A DNA stretch of 64,000 bases from Geopseudomonas aromaticivorans (GTDB taxonomy: Bacteria > Pseudomonadota > Gammaproteobacteria > Pseudomonadales > Pseudomonadaceae): contig NZ_JAHRGL010000040.1 of the NCBI RefSeq assembly GCF_019097855.1, positions 124,001 through 188,000 of the forward strand, in the 5' to 3' direction. Position 1 is the first letter of the stretch; every line of letters starts with the position of its first letter. This document shows, one piece after another, positions 42,999 to 51,793 of this stretch. Position numbers and translations under genes: made by a program. The notes under the pieces were generated by a model, which was given only the letters and a program-made list of their open reading frames with translations, had not been told where the DNA came from and did not search any database.

Positions 42999-43119
42999 AG
43001 CTACGAGCAGCCTGCGGCTCAGCTGCTGCGCTGCTGCGCTGCTGTGCGGTGCAGGGAGTGCAGTGCGCCCGGCAGCTTTCTACAATGGCCGCTCCTTTCC
43101 TGTATCGAGGCCTTCGGCC

Positions 43120-43866
43120 ATGGACCTGCTGCCCGCCTCCCTCTCCCTGCTGGACGCCGGTGTGCTGATCGTCACTGCCGCCTTCACCTCGCTGCTCACC
43201 GGCGCCATGGGCATCGGTGGCGGCGTCCTGCTGCTGGCGATCATGGCCGGCATTGTGCCGGCGGCGGCGCTGATTCCGGTGCACGGGCTGGTGCAGCTGG
43301 GCTCCAACAGCAACCGCGCCTGGATGACCCGCCAGCACATCGACCGCGGATTGCTCAGGCGCTTCGCCCTCGGCGCGCTGGGCGGGGCGCTGCTAGCCTC
43401 GCTGATCGTCGTCCAGCTGCCGCTGCAGTGGGTCCAGTTCAGCGTCGCCGCCTTCATCCTCTATCTGGTCTGGGGGCCCAAGCCGGGCCGGCACAGCCTC
43501 GGTGCCGCCGGGCAGTTGCTGGCCGGCGCGCTGACCACGCTGGTATCGATGTTCGTCGGCGCCACCGGCCCGCTGGTGGCCGGTTTCATCCATCGTCACG
43601 ACATGGACAAGCTGGCGACCACCGCGACCTTCGCCGCCTGCATGAGCGCCCAGCACCTGCTGAAGATGGCGGTGTTCTCGGCGGTCGGCTTCGCCTTCTG
43701 GGACTGGCTGCCGCTGGTAGCGCTGATGATCCTCGCCGGCGCGGCCGGCAGCTGGCTCGGCCTCAGGCTGCTCGACCGGATTCCGGCGACGCACTTCAAG
43801 TCGGTCTTCCGTTGCATCGTGACCCTGCTGGCGTTGCGCCTGCTGTGGCAGGCGAGCGGTTTCTGA
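43120..43866 (+). CDS. TauE/SafE-family sulfite exporter-like permease
   Basis: The 248-residue membrane protein has about eight hydrophobic segments and the family repeats AFTSLLTGAMGIGGGVLLLA and LTTLVSMFVGATGPLVAGFI. TauE/SafE proteins move sulfite, sulfoacetate or other organic anions; the substrate cannot be named. The ATG at 43120 is about 34 bases after a TACAAT box (43081-43086), a probable promoter with a weak -35. Confidence 0.85.
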   Translation: MDLLPASLSLLDAGVLIVTAAFTSLLTGAMGIGGGVLLLAIMAGIVPAAALIPVHGLVQLGSNSNRAWMTRQHIDRGLLRRFALGALGGALLASLIVVQLPLQWVQFSVAAFILYLVWGPKPGRHSLGAAGQLLAGALTTLVSMFVGATGPLVAGFIHRHDMDKLATTATFAACMSAQHLLKMAVFSAVGFAFWDWLPLVALMILAGAAGSWLGLRLLDRIPATHFKSVFRCIVTLLALRLLWQASGF

Positions 43867-43986
43867 GCGGTGCGCGCCCGACGGGCGGCTATGCTGGAGG
43901 TGACGGCACCGCGTCACCCCGTCGCTGTGTGACGGTGCGCAGCAGCGGCTGAAGCAGGCAGCCACCGATCACGCCAGGAGGGCTCC

Positions 43987-44826
43987 ATGCGTCGCGTCAT
44001 TCGCAAGGTATTTCGCAACAAGGTGTTTGACCGCAAGGTGGTGCTGATCACCGGCGGCTGCGCGGGCATCGGCCGGGCGCTGGCGCTGCGCTTCGCCCAG
44101 GCCGGGGCGCGGCTGGTGCTGCTCGATCTCGACCAGGCGGCGCTGGACAGCCTGGCCCAGCACCTGGCCGACCATCACAACGCCCAGGTCCTGGCGCTGC
44201 GCTGCGACGTCGCCGACGCGCAGGCGGTGAGTGCGGCGGTGGCGCTGGCGGTGGAGCGCTTCGGCGGCATCGACGTGCTGGTCAACAATGCCGCCATCGC
44301 GCAGAGCAGCCCGTTCGCCGAGACCGAGCTGGCGGTGTTCCAGCGGGTGATGGCGGTCAACTTCTTCGGCGCGCTGCACTGCACCCAGGCGGCGCTGCCC
44401 AGCATCCGCGCCCGCCGCGGGCAGATCATCGTGCTCAGCTCGCTGTCCGGCTTCGCGCCGATGCTGCAGCGCAGCGCCTACAACGCCAGCAAGCACGCCC
44501 TGCACGGGCTGTTCGACACGCTGCGCCTGGAGCTGGCGGACAGCGGGGTCAACGTCATGCTGGTGTGCCCCGGCTTCACCGCCACCGACATCCGCAAGCA
44601 CGCGCTGGTCGGCGATGGCTCGGTGACGCCGCAGCCGCTGCCGCTGGTCGGCAAGGTCTACTCGCCGCAGGACACCGCCGAGGCCATCTACCGCGCCGCG
44701 GTGCGACGCAAGCGTTTGCTGGTGCACTCCAACGTCAATTGGACCGCCCGGTTGCTGGCGCGCTTCTGCCCGCGGCTGTTCGAGCGGCTGCTGCTGCCGC
44801 GGCTGTCGGGATTGAAACCCTCGTAG
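43987..44826 (+). CDS. Short-chain dehydrogenase/reductase
   Basis: A 279-residue classical SDR: cofactor loop TGGCAGIG (about residue 22), NNAA motif (VLVNNAAIAQ), catalytic serine in VLSSLSGF and YxxxK in SAYNASKHALHG. A basic N-terminal extension (MRRVIRKVFRNKVFDRKV) precedes the Rossmann start and a C-terminal tail follows. Substrate unknown. AGGAGG is placed just before the ATG. The TAG stop is the TAG of a REP-like repeat (CGTAGGGGCG). Confidence 0.88.
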   Translation: MRRVIRKVFRNKVFDRKVVLITGGCAGIGRALALRFAQAGARLVLLDLDQAALDSLAQHLADHHNAQVLALRCDVADAQAVSAAVALAVERFGGIDVLVNNAAIAQSSPFAETELAVFQRVMAVNFFGALHCTQAALPSIRARRGQIIVLSSLSGFAPMLQRSAYNASKHALHGLFDTLRLELADSGVNVMLVCPGFTATDIRKHALVGDGSVTPQPLPLVGKVYSPQDTAEAIYRAAVRRKRLLVHSNVNWTARLLARFCPRLFERLLLPRLSGLKPS

Positions 44827-44880
44827 GGGCGAACTCGTTCGCCAATGCGGCCATGTCAGGCGAATGAATTCGCCCCTTGG
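44822..44880. repeat. REP-like pair, GTAGGGGCGAA family
   Basis: CGTAGGGGCGAACTCGTTCG (44822-44841) and CGAATGAATTCGCCCCTTGG (44861-44880) are inverted copies of the unit at 32538-32595, each with a few changes. The left arm contains the SDR stop codon. Confidence 0.75.
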
Positions 44881-44930
44881 ACAGGGATTGGCCGGATAAT
44901 CGGCCATCCGCCACGCATCGAGAACTCCCG

Positions 44931-45407
44931 TTGAAGACCATCGCCCTGTTCGCCGATGTGCAGAACCTCTACTACACCGTGCGCCAGGCCCATGGCTGCC
45001 ACTTCAACTACGCCGCGCTGTGGGCCGAGCTGGCGGCGCGTGGGAAGATCGTCGAGGCGTATGCCTACGCCATCGAGCGCGGCGATCCGCGCCAGCAGCA
45101 GTTCCAGCAGACCCTGCGCAAGCTCGGCTTCAGCGTGAAGCTCAAGCCGTACATCCAGCGCAGCGACGGCAGCGCCAAGGGCGACTGGGACGTCGGCATC
45201 ACCATCGACGTGCTCGACGCGGCGGCGCGGGTCGACGAGGTGGTGCTGGCCTCCGGCGACGGCGACTTCGACCTGCTGCTCGAGCGCGTGCGCCGCGGCG
45301 GCACCGCGGCTACCGTGTACGGCGTGCCGGGGCTCACCGCGCAGTCGCTGGTGCGCGCCGCCGACCGCTACGTGCCGATCGAGGGCAGCCTGCTGCTGCG
45401 CGGCTGA
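44931..45407 (+). CDS. NYN-domain (LabA/DUF88) protein
   Basis: A 158-residue PIN-like NYN nuclease-fold protein. Acidic metal-site residues appear in LFADVQNLYY (D near residue 8), KGDWDVGITIDVL and VLASGDGDFDLLLERV. Members of this family cleave RNA or act in clock output in cyanobacteria; function here unknown. There is no ATG near the conserved start; the TTG at 44931 (MKTIALFADVQNL) is preferred, with GAGAA upstream. Its promoter region holds the inverted repeat GGCCG-ATAAT-CGGCC (44890-44904). Confidence 0.82.
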   Translation: MKTIALFADVQNLYYTVRQAHGCHFNYAALWAELAARGKIVEAYAYAIERGDPRQQQFQQTLRKLGFSVKLKPYIQRSDGSAKGDWDVGITIDVLDAAARVDEVVLASGDGDFDLLLERVRRGGTAATVYGVPGLTAQSLVRAADRYVPIEGSLLLRG

Positions 45408-45473
45408 TCCTCCGGCAGACGCTGGGCATTGCAGGTAAACTGGCGCCCTGTTTTCCCTGCCGGTTGCCCTGTC

Positions 45474-46811
45474 ATGACCTTCGCCTCCCTCGGCCTGATC
45501 GATCCGCTGCTGCGCGCGCTCGACGCCCTCGACTACAAAACGCCCACGCCGGTGCAGAGCCAGGCGATTCCCGCCGTGCTCAAGGGCCGCGACCTGATGG
45601 CGGCGGCGCAGACCGGCACCGGCAAGACCGCCGGCTTCGCCCTGCCGCTGCTGCAGCGCCTGAGCATGGCAGGGCAGGTGGCCCCTAACTCGGTGCGCGC
45701 GCTGATCCTGGTGCCGACCCGCGAGCTGGCCGAGCAGGTCCACGAGAGCTTCCGCGTCTACGGCCAGCACCTGCCGCTGCGCACCCTGGCGGCCTACGGC
45801 GGGGTGAGCATCAACCCGCAGATGATGCGCCTGCGCAAGGGCGTCGACGTGCTGGTGGCCACCCCCGGCCGCCTGCTCGACCTGTTCCGCCAGAACGCGG
45901 TGCGCTTCGAGCAGGTGGAGACCCTGGTGCTCGACGAAGCCGACCGCATGCTCGACCTGGGCTTTTCCCGCGAACTCAACGAGCTGTTCGCCATGCTGCC
46001 GCAGCGCCGGCAGACCCTGCTGTTCTCCGCCACCTTCTCGGAGACCATCCGCGAGCTGGCCAAGGTGCTGCTGCGCGACCCGCTGAGCATCGAGGTCAGC
46101 CCGCGCAACGCCGCGGCGCAGTCGGTCAAGCAGTGGCTGATCCCGGTGGACAAGAAGCGCAAGAGCGAGCTGTTCTGCCATCTGCTCAAGGCGCGGCGCT
46201 GGGGCCAGGTGCTGGTGTTCGTCAAGACCCGCAAGGGCGTCGACGAGCTGGTCGACGAGCTGCAGCGCCTCGGCGTCAGCAGCGACGCGATTCACGGCGA
46301 CAAGCCGCAGCCGGCGCGCCTGCGCGCGCTGGAGCGCTTCAAGGCCGGCGAGGTGCAGGTGCTGGTGGCCACCGACGTGGCGGCGCGCGGCCTGGACATC
46401 GACGACCTGCCGCTGGTGGTCAACTTCGACCTGCCGATCGTCGCCGAGGACTACGTGCACCGCATCGGCCGCACCGGCCGCGCCGGCGCCAGCGGCGAGG
46501 CGCTGTCGCTGGTGTGCGCCGACGAGGTGCAGCTGCTCGCCGCCATCGAGCTGCTGATCCGCCAGCTGCTGCCGCGCCGCGACGAGCCGGACTTCATCCC
46601 CGACCACCGCGTGCCGCAGACCACCATCGACGGCCAGGTGGTGAAAAAGCCGAAGAAGCCGAAGAAGCCGAAGATCGAGCTGGGCAAGCCGGGCAAGCCG
46701 GGCAAGGCCGGCAAGCCGCTGGGCAACTGGATCGACAGCAGCGAGCCCAGGGTCAAGGCGGTGCGCAAGATGCCCAGCCTGGGCGGCGGCAAGCGCTCCG
46801 GCAAGAAGTAG
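45474..46811 (+). CDS. rhlE: RhlE-type DEAD-box RNA helicase
   Basis: A 445-residue DEAD-box helicase of the RhlE branch: Q-motif region [16 protein letters not shown], Walker [10 protein letters not shown] (44-52), [13 protein letters not shown] (DEAD), SATF, and [10 protein letters not shown]. RhlE proteins help ribosome maturation and RNA decay. The C-terminal tail is low-complexity Lys/Pro/Gly (three KPK units, then four GKPG-like units) and probably binds RNA. The stop is three bases from the convergent zinc-ribbon gene. Several rhlE paralogues exist in pseudomonads, so the symbol names the type. Confidence 0.9.
   Translation: MTFASLGLIDPLLRALDALDYKTPTPVQSQAIPAVLKGRDLMAAAQTGTGKTAGFALPLLQRLSMAGQVAPNSVRALILVPTRELAEQVHESFRVYGQHLPLRTLAAYGGVSINPQMMRLRKGVDVLVATPGRLLDLFRQNAVRFEQVETLVLDEADRMLDLGFSRELNELFAMLPQRRQTLLFSATFSETIRELAKVLLRDPLSIEVSPRNAAAQSVKQWLIPVDKKRKSELFCHLLKARRWGQVLVFVKTRKGVDELVDELQRLGVSSDAIHGDKPQPARLRALERFKAGEVQVLVATDVAARGLDIDDLPLVVNFDLPIVAEDYVHRIGRTGRAGASGEALSLVCADEVQLLAAIELLIRQLLPRRDEPDFIPDHRVPQTTIDGQVVKKPKKPKKPKIELGKPGKPGKAGKPLGNWIDSSEPRVKAVRKMPSLGGGKRSGKK
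46641..46718 (+). repeat. Two short in-frame tandem repeats in the rhlE tail
   Basis: CCGAAGAAG repeats about three times at 46649-46673, and GGCAAGCCG (with one GGCAAGGCC variant) repeats four times at 46683-46718. Both have nine-base periods, so unit gain or loss keeps the frame and changes only the length of the basic tail. Confidence 0.7.
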
Positions 46812-46814
46812 TCG

Positions 46815-47873
46815 TCACGTCGCCGGCGGCTCGGCGGGCTGGGCCGCGTCGCTGCCGCAGGCGAAGCAGAAGCGCGCGAAGGCGCTCTTGCGCGTCTGGC
46901 AGTGCGTGCAGTGGTCGAACAGGCTGAGGCCGCAGTGCTGGCAGAAGTCGATCTGCGGGTTGTCCAGCTCGACCGGCCGCTCGCAGCCGGGGCAGACCTT
47001 CTTCGCCAGGCGCAGTAGCGAGGTGTCGTAGGAGATCTCCTTGCGCCGTTCGATATCGGGCTTGCTCTCGGCGGCCAGCTGGCGCTCGCGGTAGCGGTTG
47101 AACGAGACGATGGCCTGGCGGCCGACCAGCACGGTGATCACCACGCCGACGATGTTGCGCACATAGCCGCCGTAGCTCGGCAGATAGGGCACCAGCTCGA
47201 CGAAGAACACGAACAGGGCGAAGTAGATGTAGCCCCAGACGAAGGGCCACCAGGTGCACTTGCGCTGGCGGGCGAACAGCCAGCCGGCGATCAGCAGCAG
47301 CGGCAGGGTGATCGCCAGGCGGATCAGGAACACCTTGAGTTCCTGCGAACTCTGCTCGCTATTCATCTTCTCATAGGCGTCGCTGCGCAATTCGTCGAGC
47401 TGGCGCTGCGCCCGCTGCTGCGCCTGCTGGGCGTCGAGCAGGTGCTGCTCCTCGGCTTCCACCGCGCTGCGCACGTCACGCTCGGCGAGCTTGAGGTGCT
47501 CCAGCGCCGCGGTGCGCTGAATCACCTCGTCATCGCGCGCGGACTGTTGGGTCACCTGGCGGCTGGCCAGCCAGGCGCTCAGGCTGTCGCGGGCGGTCTG
47601 GCTGTTCTGCCGCGCCGCCTCCAGCTTGAGGCGGCTCTGCTCCAGGGCGTCCAGGGCATCCTGGGCCAGGTTGCGCTGGCGCTTGAGCTCCTGCTCGATG
47701 CGCTTGCTGGCGTCGGCGTCGAGGAAATCCTCCACACTGAAGCGCTGCTCGACCAGCGGCAGATTCTTCACCACGGCGCTGCCGAGGTTGACCAGGAAAC
47801 CGGCGAACACCACCGCCACCGCCCACAGGGCGATGCGGAAGAACTTCTCGGAGCGGCGTTGGGCCTTGTTCAT
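46815..47873 (-). CDS. Zinc-ribbon membrane protein with coiled coil
   Basis: The 352-residue protein has a first membrane helix at about 14-32, a long charged coiled-coil segment (about 50-170, EQELKRQRNLAQDALDALEQ and similar), three more membrane helices (about 180-260, e.g. LIRLAITLPLLLIAGWLFA), and a C-terminal double zinc ribbon (CPGC, CQHC, CTHC, CFAC). I do not recognise the family. The zinc ribbon would face the cytosol. Start at 47873 by its MNKAQRRSEKFF beginning; upstream open frame unsupported. Confidence 0.75.
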   Translation of the reverse strand: MNKAQRRSEKFFRIALWAVAVVFAGFLVNLGSAVVKNLPLVEQRFSVEDFLDADASKRIEQELKRQRNLAQDALDALEQSRLKLEAARQNSQTARDSLSAWLASRQVTQQSARDDEVIQRTAALEHLKLAERDVRSAVEAEEQHLLDAQQAQQRAQRQLDELRSDAYEKMNSEQSSQELKVFLIRLAITLPLLLIAGWLFARQRKCTWWPFVWGYIYFALFVFFVELVPYLPSYGGYVRNIVGVVITVLVGRQAIVSFNRYRERQLAAESKPDIERRKEISYDTSLLRLAKKVCPGCERPVELDNPQIDFCQHCGLSLFDHCTHCQTRKSAFARFCFACGSDAAQPAEPPAT

Positions 47874-47982
47874 GAGGGGAGCATCCTTTCTCGCGGGAGT
47901 GGCCTCAGCATAGCGCAGCGCGCCGGCGGGCAGGCTGACGCAGCCGGCACTTGCGGCGGTCGGGGAGATGAGCGCGCTTTGT

Positions 47983-48006
47983 CGTAGGGTGCGCCCTGCG
48001 CACCCC
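47983..48006. repeat. Single REP-like unit
   Basis: CGTAGGGTGCGCCCTGCGCA followed by CCCC is a lone copy of the GTAGGGTGCGCC family, between two divergent genes. No partner copy is visible nearby. Confidence 0.65.
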
Positions 48007-48127
48007 TTCGCGGCGTGGCTTGCCGGGCGCATGGCGCGATTGCCCAGGATTTGCCGCCGCCGCGGCTGCCCGGCGCCAGCGGATCGGCTATCCTCGCCGC
48101 TTGCGCTCCACTGGCCCAGGAATTGCG

Positions 48128-49276
48128 ATGATCGTCAGCAAACTACCCAACGTCGGCACCACCATCTTCACCACCATGTCCCAGCTCGCCGCGCAGACTG
48201 GCGCGCTCAACCTGTCGCAGGGCTTCCCCGACTTCGACGGCCCGCAGGCGCTGCGCGAAGCGGTCGGCCGCCACGTGATGGCCGGGCACAACCAGTACGC
48301 GCCGATGACCGGCCTGCCGGCCCTGCGCGAGCAGGTGGCGGCGAAGATCGCCCGCAGCTACGGCCGCAGCGTGGACATGGACAGCGAGGTGACCATCACC
48401 CCCGGCGCCACCGAGGCGATCTTCTGTGCGGTGCAGGCGCTGGTGCGTCCGGGCGACGAGGTAATCGTCTTCGATCCCTGCTACGACAGTTACGAGCCCT
48501 CGGTGGAGCTGGCCGGCGGACGTTGCGTGCACGTGCCGCTGGCGCTGCCGGATTTCGCCATCGACTGGCAGCGCCTGCAGGACGCGATCAGCCCGCGCAC
48601 CCGGCTGATCATCCTCAACAGCCCGCACAACCCCAGCGGCGCGCTGATTTCCTCCGCCGAGCTGGCCCAGCTGGCGGCGCTGATCCGCGAGCGCGAGATC
48701 TACCTGATCAGCGACGAGGTCTACGAGCACCTGGTGTTCGACGGTGTTCAGCACGCCAGCGTGCTGGCCCACGAGGAGCTGTACCAGCGCGCCTTCGTGG
48801 TCAGCTCGTTCGGCAAGACCTACCACGTCACCGGCTGGAAGACCGGCTACGTGGTGGCGCCGCCACATCTGTCCGCCGAGCTGCGCAAGGTCCACCAGTT
48901 CGTCACCTTCTGCGGCATCACCCCGCTGCAGTGGGCGCTGGCCGACTACATGACCGCCCATCCCGAGCACGTCGCCGAGCTGCCGGCCTTCTACCAGGCC
49001 AAGCGCGACCTGTTCTGCGACCTGCTGCAGGGCTCGCGCTTCGCCTTCAAGCGCACCCCCGGCACCTACTTCCAGCTGGCCGACTACTCGGCGATCCGCG
49101 ACGACCTCGACGACGTGGACATGTCGCTGTGGCTGACCCGCGAGCACGGCGTGGCGACCATCCCGGTGTCGGTGTTCTACCAGGAAGCGCCCAAGGACCT
49201 GCGCCTGGTGCGCTTCTGCTTCGCCAAGCGCGAGGACACCCTGCGCCAGGCCGCCGACAAGCTGTGCCGGGTGTGA
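48128..49276 (+). CDS. PLP aminotransferase, methionine/glutamine type
   Basis: A 382-residue class I aminotransferase closest to YbdL/kynurenine-type methionine aminotransferases. K230 binds PLP (SSFGKTYHVTGWKTGY); NSPHNPSG (164-171) and SDEVYEHLVF are also typical. These enzymes transaminate methionine or glutamine with 2-oxo acids. The next gene, 102 bases on, encodes the omega-amidase that removes the 2-oxoglutaramate or related product, so the two probably act in sequence. Confidence 0.9.
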   Translation: MIVSKLPNVGTTIFTTMSQLAAQTGALNLSQGFPDFDGPQALREAVGRHVMAGHNQYAPMTGLPALREQVAAKIARSYGRSVDMDSEVTITPGATEAIFCAVQALVRPGDEVIVFDPCYDSYEPSVELAGGRCVHVPLALPDFAIDWQRLQDAISPRTRLIILNSPHNPSGALISSAELAQLAALIREREIYLISDEVYEHLVFDGVQHASVLAHEELYQRAFVVSSFGKTYHVTGWKTGYVVAPPHLSAELRKVHQFVTFCGITPLQWALADYMTAHPEHVAELPAFYQAKRDLFCDLLQGSRFAFKRTPGTYFQLADYSAIRDDLDDVDMSLWLTREHGVATIPVSVFYQEAPKDLRLVRFCFAKREDTLRQAADKLCRV

Positions 49277-49282
49277 GTGTCA

Positions 49283-49334
49283 GTAGGGTGCGCCGTGCGC
49301 ACCACGGGCCAATGGTGCGCGCGGCGCACCCTAC
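49283..49334. repeat. REP-like inverted pair, GTAGGGTGCGCC family
   Basis: GTAGGGTGCGCCGTGCGCAC (49283-49302) and GTGCGCGCGGCGCACCCTAC (49315-49334) face each other six bases after the aminotransferase stop. Here the GTAG edges are on the outside, the opposite arrangement to the pair at 2781. Confidence 0.8.
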
Positions 49335-49378
49335 GGCTGGCGCGGCATGCGCCATGATCTGGATTTCGGAGACTTCCC

Positions 49379-50173
49379 ATGCGTGACCTGACCGCCTTGC
49401 CCGACCTCAAGCTGGCCCTGGTGCAGACCGCCCCGGTCTGGCAGGACCCGGCCGCCAACCATGCCCACTTCGCCCGCCTGCTGGATCAGGCCGAGGGCGC
49501 CGACCTGGTGATCCTCCCGGAGATGTTCAGCACCGGCTTCTCCATGGACGCCGCGGCGCTCGCCGAAGAGGAAAACGGCCCGAGCCGCGCCTGGCTGCTG
49601 GCCCAGGCCGCACGCCTCAACGCGGTGGTGGTCGGCAGCGTGATCACCCGCGCCAGCGACGGCAGCTACCGCAACCGCCTGTACTGGGCACGCCCGGACG
49701 GCAGCTGCGCCCACTACGACAAGCGCCACCTGTTCCGCATGGCCGGCGAGCACGAGCACTACGCTGCCGGCGAGGAGCGCGTGCTGCTCGAGCTGAAGGG
49801 CTGGCAGGTGCGCCCGCTGGTCTGCTACGACCTGCGCTTCCCGGTGTGGAGTCGCGACCCGCACGACACCGACCTGCTGCTGTACATTGCCAGCTGGCCG
49901 GCGGCGCGGCGCAACCCGTGGAATCGCCTGCTGCCGGCGCGCGGCATCGAGAACCTCTGCTACGTGGCAGCGGTCAACCGCATCGGCACCGACGGCAACG
50001 GCTACCCGCATGCCGGCGACAGCCAGGCGCTGGATTTCCAGGGAGACACGCTGCTGGCGGCGGGCGAGGTCGAGGGCGTGTTCCATGTGACCCTGTCGGC
50101 GCAGGCGCTAGCCAAGTTCCGCACGCGCTTCCCGGCTTGGCGCGATGCTGATGCGTTCGAGTTGAAAACCTGA
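49379..50173 (+). CDS. Omega-amidase (YafV-like, nitrilase family)
   Basis: The 264-residue C-N hydrolase has the catalytic triad E48 (VILPEMFSTGF), K115 (YDKRHLF) and C149 (LVCYDLRFPVW). This matches YafV/Nit2-type omega-amidases that hydrolyse 2-oxoglutaramate and 2-oxosuccinamate. Its place directly after a glutamine/methionine-type aminotransferase supports that role. It converges on a 60-residue gene, with a perfect palindrome between. Confidence 0.9.
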   Translation: MRDLTALPDLKLALVQTAPVWQDPAANHAHFARLLDQAEGADLVILPEMFSTGFSMDAAALAEEENGPSRAWLLAQAARLNAVVVGSVITRASDGSYRNRLYWARPDGSCAHYDKRHLFRMAGEHEHYAAGEERVLLELKGWQVRPLVCYDLRFPVWSRDPHDTDLLLYIASWPAARRNPWNRLLPARGIENLCYVAAVNRIGTDGNGYPHAGDSQALDFQGDTLLAAGEVEGVFHVTLSAQALAKFRTRFPAWRDADAFELKT

Positions 50174-50192
50174 ACCCGGAGGTTGCGTAGCG

Positions 50193-50216
50193 CGTAGGGT
50201 GGCCATCCACCCTACA
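50193..50216. repeat. Perfect short palindrome GTAGGGTGG/CCACCCTAC
   Basis: GTAGGGTGG-CCAT-CCACCCTAC (50194-50215) is a compact, perfectly paired version of the GTAGGG repeats lying between convergent genes. It may double as a terminator hairpin. Its right edge holds the TAG stop of the 60-residue minus-strand gene. Confidence 0.7.
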
Positions 50217-50394
50217 TCGGCGAGTCCCTGTCCTCCCTGACCAGATACGCCTGCTTGTGCCCGCGCGCTTCAAAGGCGCGCATCTCCGCCTCGGCCTCGC
50301 TACGTGTGGCGAAGCGGCGCATCTCCACCTCGTTGCCGTTGTCGTCGATGCGGTAGAGTACCCAGCACCGCTCGTCGGTCCTCGCTGCGTTCAT
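50212..50394 (-). CDS. Small hypothetical protein
   Basis: The 60-residue product (MNAARTDERCWVLYRIDDNG, later EAEAEMRAFEARGHKQAYLV) looks like a small alpha/beta protein with one strand-helix-strand unit; no signal or membrane part. I do not recognise it. GAGGGGCC precedes the ATG at 50394. It is followed by a REP-like palindrome that contains its stop codon. It may be co-transcribed with the BI-1-like gene 36 bases upstream. Confidence 0.6.
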   Translation of the reverse strand: MNAARTDERCWVLYRIDDNGNEVEMRRFATRSEAEAEMRAFEARGHKQAYLVREDRDSPM

Positions 50395-50430
50395 CTGCGG
50401 CCCCTCGCGGCTACCTGTCCGTAGCATGGC

Positions 50431-51141
50431 TCATTTAGTGCTCAGCAGGTCCAGCAGATCGAGGAACAGGTTGATGACGTCCAGATAGATGCTGATGGCC
50501 AATGACATGGCTGTTTCCCAAGAGTTGGCAGCCTCTTCTCGGTTGAGTCGACTGAGCTTGTGGAAGTCGTGGAGCAGATAGCCGGTGAACACGGCGATGC
50601 CCATCAGCGCGACGAGGCGGCGCAGCCAGCCGCCGATGGCAACGAACAGGCGGAATATGCCGATGGCGATGAGCAACAACAGAGCATTGAAGAGGGGCTC
50701 GCGCAATGGAGAGAAGTCAATGCCCGAGCGGCTGCCGACCAGTCCGGCGGCGAGAGTGATCAGCGCGGTCAGGCCCAGCACCCGGCCGCCAAGGTTCTCG
50801 TCCACCGAGACCAGGCACAAGGCCAGCGACAGCCCGCCCAGCACCGACCAGAGACTGAACAGCGGTATGCCGTAGCTGAGGTCGTGGCGAGCGAAGAACA
50901 GCAGAATCAGGAATGCTCCGAAATTCAGTGACAGCAGGGCGTAGAACCAGGGTTTGACGTAGTACCAGTCGAGATGGAGGTCGAGTTTGCCGTCCATGCC
51001 GATGCTGCCGCCGACCCAGCGAGACTGGGCGTGGTACTGGCGGCGCAGCAGGCCGATAAGGATCAGGGTGCTGAGCCAGGTCAGCGCGAGCTGACTACCG
51101 AGAATAAGGAAGGTCTTTTCGTACAGCGTCAGGGCGTCCAT
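50431..51141 (-). CDS. BI-1/YccA-like integral membrane protein
   Basis: A 236-residue protein with about seven membrane helices. The C-terminal part resembles the Bax-inhibitor-1 (UPF0005) family: IAVFTGYLLHDFHKL with the conserved aspartate, then MSLAISIYLDVINLFLDLLD, where YLDxxNLFL is the family signature. BI-1 relatives are calcium/proton-linked membrane proteins. The N-terminal half, with a soluble insert (RWVGGSIGMDGKLDLHLDWY), is atypical, and base composition is somewhat less GC-rich than its neighbours. Confidence 0.7.
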   Translation of the reverse strand: MDALTLYEKTFLILGSQLALTWLSTLILIGLLRRQYHAQSRWVGGSIGMDGKLDLHLDWYYVKPWFYALLSLNFGAFLILLFFARHDLSYGIPLFSLWSVLGGLSLALCLVSVDENLGGRVLGLTALITLAAGLVGSRSGIDFSPLREPLFNALLLLIAIGIFRLFVAIGGWLRRLVALMGIAVFTGYLLHDFHKLSRLNREEAANSWETAMSLAISIYLDVINLFLDLLDLLSTK

Positions 51142-51259
51142 GGTGTCTTCTGCGTCCGTGCAATACCCGCCGGTCCGTGTGTGGCGGGTGGGGTGGCCAA
51201 CTTACTGCAGCGCTCCGTCATGCGTCTATCGTCTAGGGGATCTGTGAGGAGGGACTGTC

Positions 51260-51793
51260 ATGAAAACCGAACTGCCGCTGGCGGAGGTCTACGCCATCCT
51301 CGAACCTGGTCCGGTGCTGCTGGTCAGCACCGCGCAGGACGGTCGGGCCAACGTGATGCCGATGTCCTGGCACACGATGATGGAGTTCGAGCCGCCGCTG
51401 GTCGGCTGCGTGCTCAGCGCGGCCAACCATTCCTTCAAGGCTCTGGAGGCGACCGGCGAGTGCGTGCTCAACGTGCCGAGCGCCGAGCTGCTCGACCAGT
51501 TGGTGGGATGCGGCAACAGCCACGGCGATCAGGTCGACAAGTTCGCCCGCTTCGGCCTCACCGCGGTGCCCTCGGCGCAGGTCGCCGTGCCGCGGGTGGA
51601 GGAGTGCTGGGCCAACCTTGAGTGCCGGGTGGTGGACCGCCAGCTGGTCGGCAGCTACAACTTCTTCGTCCTCGAGGTCGTGCAGGCCTGGCGCGACCCG
51701 GCGGCGACGGCGCCGCGCACCCTGCACCACCGCGGCTACGGCAAGTTCATGCGGGCGGGCGAGGAGATACAGACCGGCTCGGCGATGCGTTAG
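51260..51793 (+). CDS. Flavin reductase-like FMN-binding protein
   Basis: The 177-residue protein has the split-barrel flavin-binding fold: PVLLVSTAQDGRANVMPMSW, then PPLVGCVLSAANHSFKALEA and ECVLNVPSAELLDQLVGCGN. It belongs to the flavin reductase-like (DIM6/NTAB) family; substrate and partner unknown. GAGGAGGGA precedes the ATG. Its stop overlaps the convergent DUF2784 gene by four bases. Confidence 0.85.
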   Translation: MKTELPLAEVYAILEPGPVLLVSTAQDGRANVMPMSWHTMMEFEPPLVGCVLSAANHSFKALEATGECVLNVPSAELLDQLVGCGNSHGDQVDKFARFGLTAVPSAQVAVPRVEECWANLECRVVDRQLVGSYNFFVLEVVQAWRDPAATAPRTLHHRGYGKFMRAGEEIQTGSAMR

